DNA of 64,000 bases from Actinoplanes nipponensis. GTDB lineage: Bacteria > Actinomycetota > Actinomycetes > Mycobacteriales > Micromonosporaceae. This document shows, piece after piece, positions 1 to 9,840 of the stretch (position 1 is the first letter of the stretch; each line of letters starts with the position of its first letter). A program made the position numbers and the translations under genes. The DNA lies in the NCBI RefSeq assembly GCF_016862275.1, contig NZ_BOMQ01000008.1, positions 434,001 to 498,000 on the forward strand, written 5' to 3'. The notes beneath the pieces were generated by a model. The model did not search any database. It was given only the letters and a program-made list of their open reading frames with translations, and had not been told where the DNA came from.

Positions 1-2037
<2,037 letters not shown>

Positions 2038-2056
2038 GGGTACTGCCGGACAAAGG

Positions 2057-2087
2057 GAGCCGCCCGGGCGATCAGCCCGGGCGGCTC
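2057..2087 (+). terminator. Intrinsic-type terminator after lon
   Basis: A perfect 13-bp inverted repeat (2057-2069 and 2075-2087) with a 5-nt loop lies 20 bp after the lon stop. There is no T-tract, which is common for actinomycete terminators. It separates lon from the glycosylase gene. Confidence 0.8.
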
Positions 2088-2113
2088 GCGCGTCAGCCGA
2101 TCGGGGAGACATC

Positions 2114-2914
2114 ATGCCGGAGTTGCCGGAAGTCGAGTCGGCGCGGGCGGTCATCGAGCGGGCCGGTCTGCGCCGCGAGATCGTCGGCGTGGACGACTCC
2201 GACACCTACGTCTGCCGCCCGCACCGGCCGGGCCAGATCCGCGACGCGCTGCTCGGGCGGGCCCTGACCGCGGCGCACCGCCGGGGCAAGAGCATGTGGT
2301 GCGACGCCGGCGACGACGGCCCCGAACTCGGCATCCACCTGGGCATGTCCGGCAAGATCGTGATCGCCGACCCGGACGGCACGGAGATCGACGGCGGCGA
2401 CTACTGGGAGGGCCGTCGCGGGTCCGGCGATTACCGGTGGTCACGCTTCTCGCTGACGTTCGCCGACGGCGGCCGCCTGCTGCTGGTCGACCCCCGCCGG
2501 CTCGGCCGCGTACGCCTGGACCCGCCGGTCGCCGCGCTGGGCCCGGACGCGGCCACGATGACCCCGGCCCAGTTCCGGGCCGCGCTCGCGTCCGGCACGG
2601 CGCCGGTCAAGGCGCGCCTGCTCGACCAGGAGGCGATCGCCGGGATCGGCAACCTGCTGGCCGACCAGATCCTGTGGTCGGCGCGCATCAACCCGGGGCG
2701 CCGGGTCGACCGGCTCACCGCCGCCGACGTCGATCGCCTGCTGCGGGCCCTGCGGCGCGCGGTCCGCTCGGCGATCCGGGACGGCGGGGTGCACACGCTG
2801 GGACTCATCCCGTTCCGCCGCCCGGAGGGTCGCTGTCCGCGCGACGGCGCGCCGATGGCGAAGAGCACGGTCGGCGGGCGTACGAGCTGGTGGTGCAGCG
2901 TCGAACAGGTCTGA
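2114..2914 (+). CDS. Fpg/Nei-family DNA glycosylase
   Basis: Base-excision repair glycosylase/AP lyase of the formamidopyrimidine-DNA glycosylase/endonuclease VIII family, 266 residues. It starts with the diagnostic MPELPEVE, where Pro2 is the Schiff-base nucleophile and Glu3 the catalytic acid. A Lys at residue 59 (RRGKSMW) matches the conserved DNA-binding lysine of the N-terminal domain, and the H2TH region (GIGNLLADQILW) is intact. The C-terminal beta-hairpin zinc finger is degenerate: only Cys241 and Cys261 of the usual four cysteines remain (CPRDG and WWCSVEQ). It stands alone between a terminator and an ArsR-type gene. Whether it prefers oxidised purines or pyrimidines cannot be read from the sequence. 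Confidence 0.93.
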   Translation: MPELPEVESARAVIERAGLRREIVGVDDSDTYVCRPHRPGQIRDALLGRALTAAHRRGKSMWCDAGDDGPELGIHLGMSGKIVIADPDGTEIDGGDYWEGRRGSGDYRWSRFSLTFADGGRLLLVDPRRLGRVRLDPPVAALGPDAATMTPAQFRAALASGTAPVKARLLDQEAIAGIGNLLADQILWSARINPGRRVDRLTAADVDRLLRALRRAVRSAIRDGGVHTLGLIPFRRPEGRCPRDGAPMAKSTVGGRTSWWCSVEQV

Positions 2915-2944
2915 CCGAGCTACCTGCCGGGTTGCTAAAGGAGT

Positions 2945-2954
2945 CTTTATAAAG
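2945..2954. promoter_or_regulatory. AT-rich palindrome, candidate operator of the ArsR-like regulator
   Basis: CTTTATAAAG is a perfect 10-bp palindrome 12 bp upstream of the regulator start, in otherwise GC-rich DNA. A second AAAG...CTTT arrangement (2936-2948) overlaps it. The position fits autoregulation by the winged-helix protein encoded directly downstream; this is inference. Confidence 0.5.
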
Positions 2955-2966
2955 CATTCTTGAGGA

Positions 2967-3542
2967 ATGGCCTCCCCGCAGCGCAAGACGATCCGGTTGG
3001 ACGACCCGCGGGCCCTGCGCGCGTACGCGCACCCCCTGCGGCTCAGCCTGATCGGGATGCTGCGGCGCAACGGACCGATGACCGCGACCCAGTGCGCCGC
3101 CGTCCTGGACGAGAACGTGCCGAACTGCTCGTTCCATCTGCGGCAGCTCGAGAAGTACGGCCTGGCCGAGCGGGCCCCGGCGGCCGACGGGCGGGAACGG
3201 CCCTGGCAGGCGACCGCCGCCAGCACGTCGTGGACCGACGACTCCGACGACCCGGAAGCGCGGGTCGCGGCCGACCAGCTGAACGCGGCGATCCTGCGGC
3301 AGTACATCCGGCGGGCGCAGGCCTATCTCGCGGTCCGCGGCGAGGAGACCGCCGAGTGGCGCGCCGCGGCCGGCTTCAGCGACGACATGATCTACGTGAC
3401 CGCCGAGCAGCTGGCCGGGCTCACCGAGCGGATCGAGGCCCTGCTGGCCCCGTACCGGGACAGGACGGCCCGGGCCGAGGGGTCCAGGCCGGTCACCGTC
3501 GTGCAGCTGGCGATACCGACGCCCGAGGACGGTGCGCCCTGA
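2967..3542 (+). CDS. ArsR/HTH_20-type winged-helix transcriptional regulator
   Basis: DNA-binding regulator of 191 residues. The first 80 residues form a winged helix typical of ArsR-like HTH_20 proteins: DPRALRAYAHPLRLSLIGML, then the recognition region TQCAAVLDENVPNCSFHLRQLEKYGL. The C-terminal half is helical with no metal-binding cysteine cluster, so it probably senses something other than a thiophilic metal. The start has a GAGGA ribosome-binding site 2 bp upstream and the AT-rich palindrome at 2945-2954. The stop overlaps the beginning of the MFS gene, so the two are co-transcribed, and the regulator probably represses the exporter. Ligand unknown. Confidence 0.9.
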   Translation: MASPQRKTIRLDDPRALRAYAHPLRLSLIGMLRRNGPMTATQCAAVLDENVPNCSFHLRQLEKYGLAERAPAADGRERPWQATAASTSWTDDSDDPEARVAADQLNAAILRQYIRRAQAYLAVRGEETAEWRAAAGFSDDMIYVTAEQLAGLTERIEALLAPYRDRTARAEGSRPVTVVQLAIPTPEDGAP

Positions 3543-3559
3543 CCACCGACGCCCGGCCG

Positions 3560-4792
3560 GTGCCCGCCCGGGCGCTGCTGCGGCGACGGGTGTTCCGCCA
3601 CTACTGGTCGGCGCACGTCGTCTCGTTGGTCGGCGACCAGGTCTCGCTGATCGCGCTCCCGCTGCTGGCCGTGCTGACGATCGGCGCCGGGGCGGCCGAG
3701 ATGGGTTACCTGACCGCCGCCGCGCTGCTGCCCAACCTGTTCTTCCCGCTGCTCGCCGGGGCCTGGGTGGACCGGCGGGCCGGCCAGCGGAAGATCATGA
3801 TCGGGGCCGACCTCGGCCGGGCCGCCCTCCTGGCCGTGGTGCCGGTCCTGGCCCTGGCCGGGGTGCTGCAACTGTGGCACCTCTGCGTGCTGTCCTTCGC
3901 CATCGGCACGCTGACCGTCTGCTACGAGGTCGCCGACGGCAGCCTGTTCGCCGCGGTGGTCCGGCGGCCCGACTACATCGTCGCGAACTCGCTGACCAAC
4001 GGCGCCCGGGCCCTGTCGTTCGTGGCCGGTCCCAGCCTCGGTGGTGTCCTGGTGCAGGTGCTCACCGCGCCGTTCGCGCTGGTGGCCGACGTGCTGTCGT
4101 ACCTGGGATCAGCCCTGCTGCTGACCCGGATCGCCCCGCCGGAGCACGCCGGCGCCGCGCCGGCGGAGGGCGGCCTGCGGATCGGCTCCGGTCTGCGGTT
4201 CATCGCCCGGTCCGCGGTGCTGCGACAGCTCCTGCTCGGGGTCACCGTGATCAACCTGTTCAACTACGTCTTCCACGCGCTGGTGATCCTCTACGTGACC
4301 GCCGAGCTGGGCATCTCACCCGGGATGCTCGGCGCCCTGATCGGCATCGCCTCGATCGGCGGGCTGCTCGGCGCCGCGGTCACCGGCCCGCTCACCCGCC
4401 GGTTCGGCATCGGCCCGGTCGTGGTCGCGGGCTACGTCGCGTTCCCGCTCCCGCTGGTGCTGATCCCGCTGGCCGACGGCCCCCGCCCGGTGGTGATCGG
4501 CATGCTGCTGGCCGCCGAGTTCCTCTCCGCGCTCGGCGTGATGATCCTCGACATCGGGGTCGGCTCGCTGCAGACGGCGGCCACCCCGGTGTCCCGGCTC
4601 GCCCTGGTCAAGGGCGCGCAGCGCACGGTCAACTACGGGGCACGGCCGATCGGGGCCCTGCTCGGCGGGGTGCTCGGCGAGCTGATCGGGGTGCACGCGG
4701 CCCTGTGGATCGGCGCGGTCGGTGCGGTGACCGGCGTGCTGTTCGTCGTGTTCTCCCCGGTTCCCCGCATGCGCGAGCTGCCCGACGCCTGA
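3560..4792 (+). CDS. MFS transporter (MFS_3/EntS-like exporter)
   Basis: Integral membrane exporter of about 410 residues with roughly 12 hydrophobic segments. The loop between helices 2 and 3 (GAWVDRRAGQRKIMIGADL) is the MFS signature, and the overall pattern (YWSAHVVSLVGDQVSLIALPLLA at the N-terminus) matches the MFS_3 group of small-molecule or siderophore exporters. I chose the GTG at 3560. A CTG at 3539 that overlaps the regulator's TGA and has GAGGA 9 nt upstream is an alternative that adds seven residues. It forms an operon with the ArsR-type regulator and is probably induced when the regulator releases its operator. Substrate unknown. Confidence 0.88.
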   Translation: MPARALLRRRVFRHYWSAHVVSLVGDQVSLIALPLLAVLTIGAGAAEMGYLTAAALLPNLFFPLLAGAWVDRRAGQRKIMIGADLGRAALLAVVPVLALAGVLQLWHLCVLSFAIGTLTVCYEVADGSLFAAVVRRPDYIVANSLTNGARALSFVAGPSLGGVLVQVLTAPFALVADVLSYLGSALLLTRIAPPEHAGAAPAEGGLRIGSGLRFIARSAVLRQLLLGVTVINLFNYVFHALVILYVTAELGISPGMLGALIGIASIGGLLGAAVTGPLTRRFGIGPVVVAGYVAFPLPLVLIPLADGPRPVVIGMLLAAEFLSALGVMILDIGVGSLQTAATPVSRLALVKGAQRTVNYGARPIGALLGGVLGELIGVHAALWIGAVGAVTGVLFVVFSPVPRMRELPDA

Positions 4793-4832
4793 CCGGCCCC
4801 GTCCCGGCCGTTCGTGCGTAGTGACGGGCCGC

Positions 4833-4847
4833 GGGGGGTAGACCCCC
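4833..4847 (+). promoter_or_regulatory. G/C hairpin over the ribosome-binding site of the second MFS gene
   Basis: GGGGG (4834-4838) and CCCCC (4843-4847) are separated by TAGA and abut the ATG at 4848. The G-run is also the only visible ribosome-binding site, so the hairpin could dampen translation initiation. Confidence 0.35.
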
Positions 4848-6302
4848 ATGGTGTCGGAGAATGATGTGGGGCTGCGGTCCGCCCGCGGCCCGGTCCTGCT
4901 CGCGGTGATGCTGTCCACCGGCCTCATCGCCATCGACTCGACGATCATCGCCACGGCGGTGCCGTCGATCGTCGCCGACATCGGGGGCTTCACCGAGTTC
5001 CCCTGGCTGTTCTCCGTCTACCTGCTGGCCCAGGCCGTGTCGGTGCCGATCTACGGCAAGCTCAACGACCTGTACGGCCGCAAGCCGGTGATCCTCTGGG
5101 GCATCGGGTTGTTCCTGGTCAGCTCGATCCTGTGCGGGGTGGCCTGGAGCATCGTGCCGCTGATCGTCTTCCGGGTGCTGCAGGGCCTCGGCGCCGGGGC
5201 CATCATGCCGACCACCGTCACGATCATCGGCGACCTCTACTCGGTCCGCGAGCGGGCCCGGGTCCAGGGGTACGTGGCCAGCGTGTGGGGCATCGCGTCG
5301 GTGGTCGGGCCGACGCTGGGCGGGGTGTTCTCCGAGTGGGTGTCGTGGCGCTGGATCTTCTTCGTCAACATCCCGATCTGCCTGCTGGCCGGGGCCATGA
5401 TCGTGCGCCGCTTCCACGAGCGCGTCGAGCGGCGGCGCCCGGCCGTCGACTACCGCGGCGCCGCCCTGCTCGCCGCGGGCCTCACCCTGCTGATGCTGGG
5501 CGTGCTGGAGGGTGGCCAGGCGTGGGCGTGGGAGTCACCGGTCAGCCTCGTGGTCCTCGGGGCCGGCGGGGCCCTGCTGGTCGCGTTCGGCTTGGTCGAG
5601 CGCTCCGCGCCCGACCCGGTGCTGCCGCTGTGGATCTTCCGGCGCCGGCTCCTGGTCAGCAGCGGGTTCCTGGCGGTGGGCGTGGGGGCGATCCTGCTCG
5701 GCCTCAGCTCCTACATTCCGGTGTACGCCCAGGAGGCCCTGGGCGCCGGTCCGTTGGTGGCCGGTCTCGCCCTGGGCGCGCTCACCCTCGGCTGGCCGAT
5801 CTCCGCCAGCCAGGCCGGCCGGGTGTACCTGCGCGTCGGCTTCCGCGGCTGCGCCCTCATCGGCTCGGCGCTCGTGGTGGGCGGGGTCGCGTTGCTGCTG
5901 CGCCTGGACCAGCGCTCGTCGGTCGCCGAGGTGGGCGCGTACTGCCTGGTCATCGGCCTGGGCATGGGTCTGACCGCGGCCCCCACGATGATCGCCGCGC
6001 AGTCCAGCGTCGGCTGGACCGAGCGTGGTGTGGTGACCGCGAACAACGTCTTCCTCCGCTCGCTGGGCAGCGCCCTGGGCGTCGCGGTCTTCGGCGCGAT
6101 GGCCAACGCGGTGGTCGGCCGCGGCGCGGTCGACCCGGCCCGGCTCACCGAGGCGGTCCACCGCATCTTCGTCGCCATGCTGGTGGTCTCCGTCGTGATG
6201 GTGGTGCTGGCCGGCCTGATCCCGCGCTCGGCCGACCGGGTGACCGCGGAACCGCCCACCGCCGCACCGGACGGGACCGGGTCACCGGCTCGCGCCGGAT
6301 AG
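4848..6302 (+). CDS. MFS transporter, DHA2 (EmrB/QacA) type with 14 membrane segments
   Basis: Proton-driven multidrug-type exporter, 484 residues, 14 predicted membrane spans. Motif A appears as GKLNDLYGRKPV in loop 2-3 and the antiporter motif C as SVVGPTLGGVFSEW in helix 5; helix 1 carries the LIAIDSTIIATAVPSI signature of the DHA2 family. The Arg-rich loop after helix 6 (RRFHERVERRRPAVDYRG) is typical. It stands alone, 55 bp after the preceding MFS gene, and converges with the glutaminase operon, whose stop begins one base after this stop. Substrate cannot be deduced. Confidence 0.92.
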   Translation: MVSENDVGLRSARGPVLLAVMLSTGLIAIDSTIIATAVPSIVADIGGFTEFPWLFSVYLLAQAVSVPIYGKLNDLYGRKPVILWGIGLFLVSSILCGVAWSIVPLIVFRVLQGLGAGAIMPTTVTIIGDLYSVRERARVQGYVASVWGIASVVGPTLGGVFSEWVSWRWIFFVNIPICLLAGAMIVRRFHERVERRRPAVDYRGAALLAAGLTLLMLGVLEGGQAWAWESPVSLVVLGAGGALLVAFGLVERSAPDPVLPLWIFRRRLLVSSGFLAVGVGAILLGLSSYIPVYAQEALGAGPLVAGLALGALTLGWPISASQAGRVYLRVGFRGCALIGSALVVGGVALLLRLDQRSSVAEVGAYCLVIGLGMGLTAAPTMIAAQSSVGWTERGVVTANNVFLRSLGSALGVAVFGAMANAVVGRGAVDPARLTEAVHRIFVAMLVVSVVMVVLAGLIPRSADRVTAEPPTAAPDGTGSPARAG

Positions 6303-6303
6303 C

Positions 6304-7344
6304 TCACTCACCCGCGTCCGGGCGCCCGGTCGGCCCGGGCTCCGGCTCGGGCCTCCGGGCGGGCTCGGAGGCGAACAGCGTCAAGCCGAGCCGGCGGGAC
6401 AGGAATCGGGCCGCCAGCTGACCCTTGACGCTGTTGCCGAAGCTGTCGACCCGCGGGGCGAAGGCCGACAGGGCGCCCTTACCCGGTGAGATCACGACGA
6501 GGCCGCCGCCGATGCCGCTCTTGCCGGGCACGCCCACGTCGTACAGCCAGTCGCCGGAGGTCTCGTACAGGCCCGCGGTGGCCATCACCGCGAGGGTGTA
6601 GTGGCAGACCGAGGCGTCGACCACCCGCACGCCGGTGTGCGGGTTGACCCCGCCGTTGGCCAGGGTGGCGCCCATGACCGCGAGGTCGACGGCGGTGACC
6701 CGCAGGCAGCTCTGCCGGGTGTACAGGTCGACCGCCGCCACCGGGTCGCAGCCGAGGAGCCCGTAGACCTGCAACAGGTCGGCCAGGGCCCGGTTGCGGT
6801 GGTTGGTGGCCGAGGCGGAGGCGTACACCTCCTCGTCCAGCGGCAGCCGGCGACCGGCGAAGCGGGACAGGCCGGCGTGCAGGGTGGCCCACCTCGCCTC
6901 GGTGCTCGCCCCGGGCACCTGGCTGGCGGTGGCGATCGCGCCCGGATTGACCATCGGGTTCGTGCGCCCGTCCCTGCCGTTCTCCACCGCGGCCAGCGAG
7001 TTGAAGGGCCGGCCGGTGGCGTTGACCCCGAGCCGGTGGCGCAGCTCCTGCGGGCCCACGACCGCGCAGACCAGGGCGAACACGAACGGCTTGGCCACGC
7101 TCATGATGGTGAACCCGGCCTCGGCGTCCCCGACCGCGTACGTTCCGCCGCGGGCGCCGACCGCGCAGATCCCGAACAGGTCGGGCGGCACCCGGGTCAA
7201 GGCGGGATAGACCCGCGACAGTTCGCCGTCCGCGGTGGCCCGATACCGCTCGTACGCCTCGTCGAGTGAGCGTCGCACCTGCTCCGGTGACGGCAGGTGG
7301 CCGGTGGACACGTACGGGGCGTCGTCGTTCTCGACGGATCTCAT
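6304..7344 (-). CDS. glsA: Glutaminase (serine-dependent beta-lactamase fold)
   Basis: Hydrolyses L-glutamine to glutamate and ammonia in the cytoplasm. The 346-residue protein is slightly longer than the usual 310-residue bacterial enzyme because of an N-terminal extension and a Pro/Arg-rich tail. The catalytic SxxK motif is present as Ser82-Val-Ala-Lys85, followed by family blocks FNSLAAVENGRDGRTNPMVNPGAIA and the C-terminal GVPGKSGIGGG. The start lies 3 bp after the kinase stop with no room for its own promoter, so translation is coupled to the Ser/Thr kinase gene upstream. Grouping a glutaminase with a kinase and a lipoprotein is unusual. Confidence 0.95.
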   Translation of the reverse strand: MRSVENDDAPYVSTGHLPSPEQVRRSLDEAYERYRATADGELSRVYPALTRVPPDLFGICAVGARGGTYAVGDAEAGFTIMSVAKPFVFALVCAVVGPQELRHRLGVNATGRPFNSLAAVENGRDGRTNPMVNPGAIATASQVPGASTEARWATLHAGLSRFAGRRLPLDEEVYASASATNHRNRALADLLQVYGLLGCDPVAAVDLYTRQSCLRVTAVDLAVMGATLANGGVNPHTGVRVVDASVCHYTLAVMATAGLYETSGDWLYDVGVPGKSGIGGGLVVISPGKGALSAFAPRVDSFGNSVKGQLAARFLSRRLGLTLFASEPARRPEPEPGPTGRPDAGE

Positions 7345-7347
7345 CGG

Positions 7348-8289
7348 TCACTCCACCTCCGCGATGTCCACCACGGCGCATGCCGCGGTGGCCTCCTCCA
7401 CCCAGTCGGCGCGGCCGGCCGCCGGGCGGGGCCGGGTCGCCGGCTCCGGCGTGGACGCCCGTCGTAGCCCGTCGCGGCAGATCGCGGTCAGCTCGTGCGC
7501 GCTCGGACGGTCGCGGGGATCGTGGGCCAGCGCCGCGCGGACGACCGCCTCGACGCCTGGATGCAGCCCGAAGAGATCCGGCTGCCCAGAGCCGACGCGC
7601 CGGATCCAGTCCGCCTCGTGCCGGCCGGCGAAGGGATGGAATCCGGTGGACAGGTAGGCCAGCAGACTGCCCCAGGCGAACACGTCCGCGCTCGGGGCCA
7701 GCGGGTCGCCGCGCAGCTGCTCCGGCGCGGCCCAGCCGCGGCTGCACCGCACGAACCCGTCGTCCACCGGGCGTTCCCCGAGGTACTGGGAGATGCCGAA
7801 GTCGATGACGCGGACGTCGTCGTCGCCGACCAGCAGGTTGGACGGCTTGACGTCACAGTGGACGACCCCGCTGTCGTGCAGGGACGCCAGCGTGACGGCC
7901 AGCTCGCCACCGAAGGTCAACAGCGAGGCGAGCGACATGGTCCCGCCCCTCATCCCCGCCGCGCACCGGTAGTCCCGCAGATATGCCGTGACCAGGTAGG
8001 AGCCGGTCGCCGTGACGCCGTGGGTGATCGGGGCGGCCGTGCGGGCGACGTCCACGGTGGACGCGAGGGTGAACTCGCGCTCGCCGGAGTCGACGCCCGC
8101 GTCGTGGCGGATCATCTTCACCGCGACCGGAGGGCCGCCGGCGACCGGCGTGGCCAGGAAGACCGTTGCCGTGCCGCCCTTGCCGATGCGGGACAGCAGC
8201 CGGTATCCGCCGACGAGCGGCCCGCCGCGCCGGGGGAGCGGCACGGATGGATGGTGCCCGGCGTCGAGCCGGTGGGCGCTGAGGGTCAT
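7348..8289 (-). CDS. Soluble serine/threonine protein kinase
   Basis: Eukaryotic-like protein kinase of 313 residues. Visible parts: glycine loop IGKGGTATVF, ATP-binding Lys58 in VAVKMI, catalytic loop HCDVKPSNLLV (an HCD, non-RD type), and metal-binding DFG in VIDFGIS. It has no membrane helix or PASTA repeats, unlike PknB. I chose the ATG at 8289 because GAGGA sits 5 nt upstream; a TTG at 8301, directly after the lipoprotein stop, is in frame. It is the middle gene of a leftward three-gene operon (lipoprotein, kinase, glutaminase). The glutaminase or the cytoplasmic part of the lipoprotein are plausible substrates; that is inference. Confidence 0.92.
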   Translation of the reverse strand: MTLSAHRLDAGHHPSVPLPRRGGPLVGGYRLLSRIGKGGTATVFLATPVAGGPPVAVKMIRHDAGVDSGEREFTLASTVDVARTAAPITHGVTATGSYLVTAYLRDYRCAAGMRGGTMSLASLLTFGGELAVTLASLHDSGVVHCDVKPSNLLVGDDDVRVIDFGISQYLGERPVDDGFVRCSRGWAAPEQLRGDPLAPSADVFAWGSLLAYLSTGFHPFAGRHEADWIRRVGSGQPDLFGLHPGVEAVVRAALAHDPRDRPSAHELTAICRDGLRRASTPEPATRPRPAAGRADWVEEATAACAVVDIAEVE

Positions 8290-8301
8290 GAGGGTCCTCA
8301 A

Positions 8302-9273
8302 TCAGGCTGGGGAGGCGCTCGGGCCCGGTTCCGCGGCCGGCGGTGGCTCGGGCCGGGGTTGCCCGGTGAGAACCGCGTCGAGCGCGCGGTACGCCTGCTG
8401 GACCCGGACCCGCAGCGTCGTCCAGTCCTGCTCGGTGGCCAGTGCCTCGCTCTCGGTGTCGATGGCGGTGATCAGCTCGTGCAGCATCGCGGCCACCCGC
8501 AGCGACCAGTTCTGCCGCGCCTCGCCCGACGCCCGGTCGGCGAGCGCGCTCCACCGGCTCCGCACGTCGACCAGGTCGGCGCGCACCTGCGGCCAGACCA
8601 GGCTCCGCCGGCCGATGGTCGTCGTGCGCAACGCCGGGGGCAGCCGGGTGACGGTGATGGCCCGCGTCTCCGATTCCAGCGCGCGGGCCTCGGTGTCCCA
8701 CCCCGATCGCCGCTGCGACCGGGCGACCAGCACCCAGGCGACGATGAGCCCGGCGAAGAGGGCGAACAGCAGCAGCCAGCCGAAAAGGCCGAGCCCTCCC
8801 GTGGTGTCCACGGCGGCCACGGCGGACGCGGACGACGCCGGCGTCGGCGCCGGCTCGGCCGCGGTGGTGGTCGGGGCCGGCACGGTGGTCTGGGTCGTAC
8901 GGTCGGGCGTGGGTTCCGTGGCGGCAGGCGGACGAGTCGTGGCTGCGGCCGGCGGGGTGGGCCGGGTGGTGCGCGTCCGGTCCGGTGTCGCGGCGGTGGT
9001 CGTCGGGGCCCGCGTGGGCTCCTCCACGTCGGTGGTCCGGGTGGGCGCGGGCTCCTCCGCGTCGGTGGTCCGGGTGGGCGCGGGCTCCTCCGCCTCGGCG
9101 GTCCGCGTGGGCGCGGGCGTGCGGTCCCCGGCGCGTTGCGAGGCACGCGTCGACGGCAGGTCCGAGGGCGCCTCGCCACCGGCGCCGCAGGCGGTCAGGC
9201 CGACGACGAGGCCGAGCAGCAGCCCGGCCGGGACGGTGGCGCGCGGTCGATGGCGGGTGCGCCAGGATCGCAT
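8302..9273 (-). CDS. Thr/Pro-rich lipoprotein with one membrane helix
   Basis: Unrecognised protein of 323 residues. It begins with a lipoprotein signal (RATVPAGLLLGLVVGLTAC, lipobox LTAC), continues with about 130 residues of low-complexity Thr/Pro/Glu sequence containing 11-residue repeats of the type EEPAPTRTTDA, then a membrane helix (GLFGWLLLFALFAGLIVAWVL) and a C-terminal alpha-helical domain of about 130 residues. The layout suggests an extracellular stalk and an intracellular domain. It opens the operon with the kinase (ATG 12 bp downstream) and the glutaminase, so it may be the surface sensor or target of the kinase. A GGAAGGAG ribosome-binding site precedes the ATG. Confidence 0.82.
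   Translation of the reverse strand: MRSWRTRHRPRATVPAGLLLGLVVGLTACGAGGEAPSDLPSTRASQRAGDRTPAPTRTAEAEEPAPTRTTDAEEPAPTRTTDVEEPTRAPTTTAATPDRTRTTRPTPPAAATTRPPAATEPTPDRTTQTTVPAPTTTAAEPAPTPASSASAVAAVDTTGGLGLFGWLLLFALFAGLIVAWVLVARSQRRSGWDTEARALESETRAITVTRLPPALRTTTIGRRSLVWPQVRADLVDVRSRWSALADRASGEARQNWSLRVAAMLHELITAIDTESEALATEQDWTTLRVRVQQAYRALDAVLTGQPRPEPPPAAEPGPSASPA
9016..9114 (-). repeat. Three tandem 33-bp repeats in the lipoprotein stalk
   Basis: Units at 9016-9048, 9049-9081 and 9082-9114 differ by only a few bases and encode an 11-residue Glu-Glu-Pro-Ala-Pro-Thr-Arg-Thr repeat. Copy number may vary between strains. Confidence 0.8.
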
Positions 9274-9305
9274 GGATGACTCCTTCCGCAGCGGTGATCG
9301 TGACG

Positions 9306-9704
9306 CTAGGTCCGGCGCCGGCGCGCCGGATCATTCGAAGGTGATGGATCGGGGACCGTCCGGCCGTCGAGCCAGGCCGCGATCACCCCGGCCAGTTCGC
9401 CCGGATGGCTGAGGTTCATGGCATGCGCCGCGCCCTCGATCAGCGCGACCGTCACGTGCGGCGGAGCCTGGCGGCCGACCTGCCGGACCCCCGACAGCGG
9501 GGGCATGAGCGGGTCCAGCAGCGCGCCGGCCAGCTCCGGGATGCCCAGGGTGCGGCCCCAGGAGGGACTGCGCCCGTAGCCGGGCAGGTCGGGCACCAGG
9601 GTCGTCGCGCGATGCGCGAGCGCCCGCGCGGTGGGCAGGAGACAGCTGCCGGACACCGCGAAGCCGTGCACGTGCACGATCGGCTCGGAGCCGGGACGGC
9701 CCAT
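9306..9704 (-). pseudogene. Alpha/beta hydrolase remnant with an internal in-frame deletion
   Basis: About 132 residues. The N-terminal part has the oxyanion segment VHVHGFAVSG and the strand DLPGYGRSP; the C-terminal part has the catalytic-His block IEGAAHAMNLSHPGELAGVI. The whole middle of the fold is missing: no GxSxG nucleophile elbow, no cap, no acid-containing strand. The join is near LAGALLDPLMPP. Intact homologues, including the one at 50691-51641, have about 120 more residues here. The putative ATG (9704) lies inside a regulatory-type palindrome (9701-9717), so even the start looks secondary. I regard it as a decayed gene without hydrolase activity. Confidence 0.65.
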
Positions 9705-9717
9705 CCGCGCGGGATGA
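9701..9717. promoter_or_regulatory. 17-bp palindrome, island motif (site 1)
   Basis: CCATCCGCGCGGGATGA, one mismatch to TCRYYC-N5-GRRYGA. It lies 123 bp before the chosen start of the small membrane protein at 9841 (81 bp before an alternative GTG at 9799). Confidence 0.5.
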
Positions 9718-9840
9718 GGGTGGCGCGCCGCCGGCCTATTGCCACCCGTACGGGATGAGAACCGCCCCGGCCGCCGACTGTTCACTGGACTCGCGGAGGT
9801 GACCGCCGCGGCGCGGCCCTCGGAAGGGAAGGTGGTCGTC

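Noticed and set aside
9282..9298. TCCTTCCGCAGCGGTGA resembles the island palindrome
   Set aside because: It lies 9 bp before the lipoprotein start and overlaps its ribosome-binding site (GGAAGGAG on the minus strand); the half-site match is explained by that.
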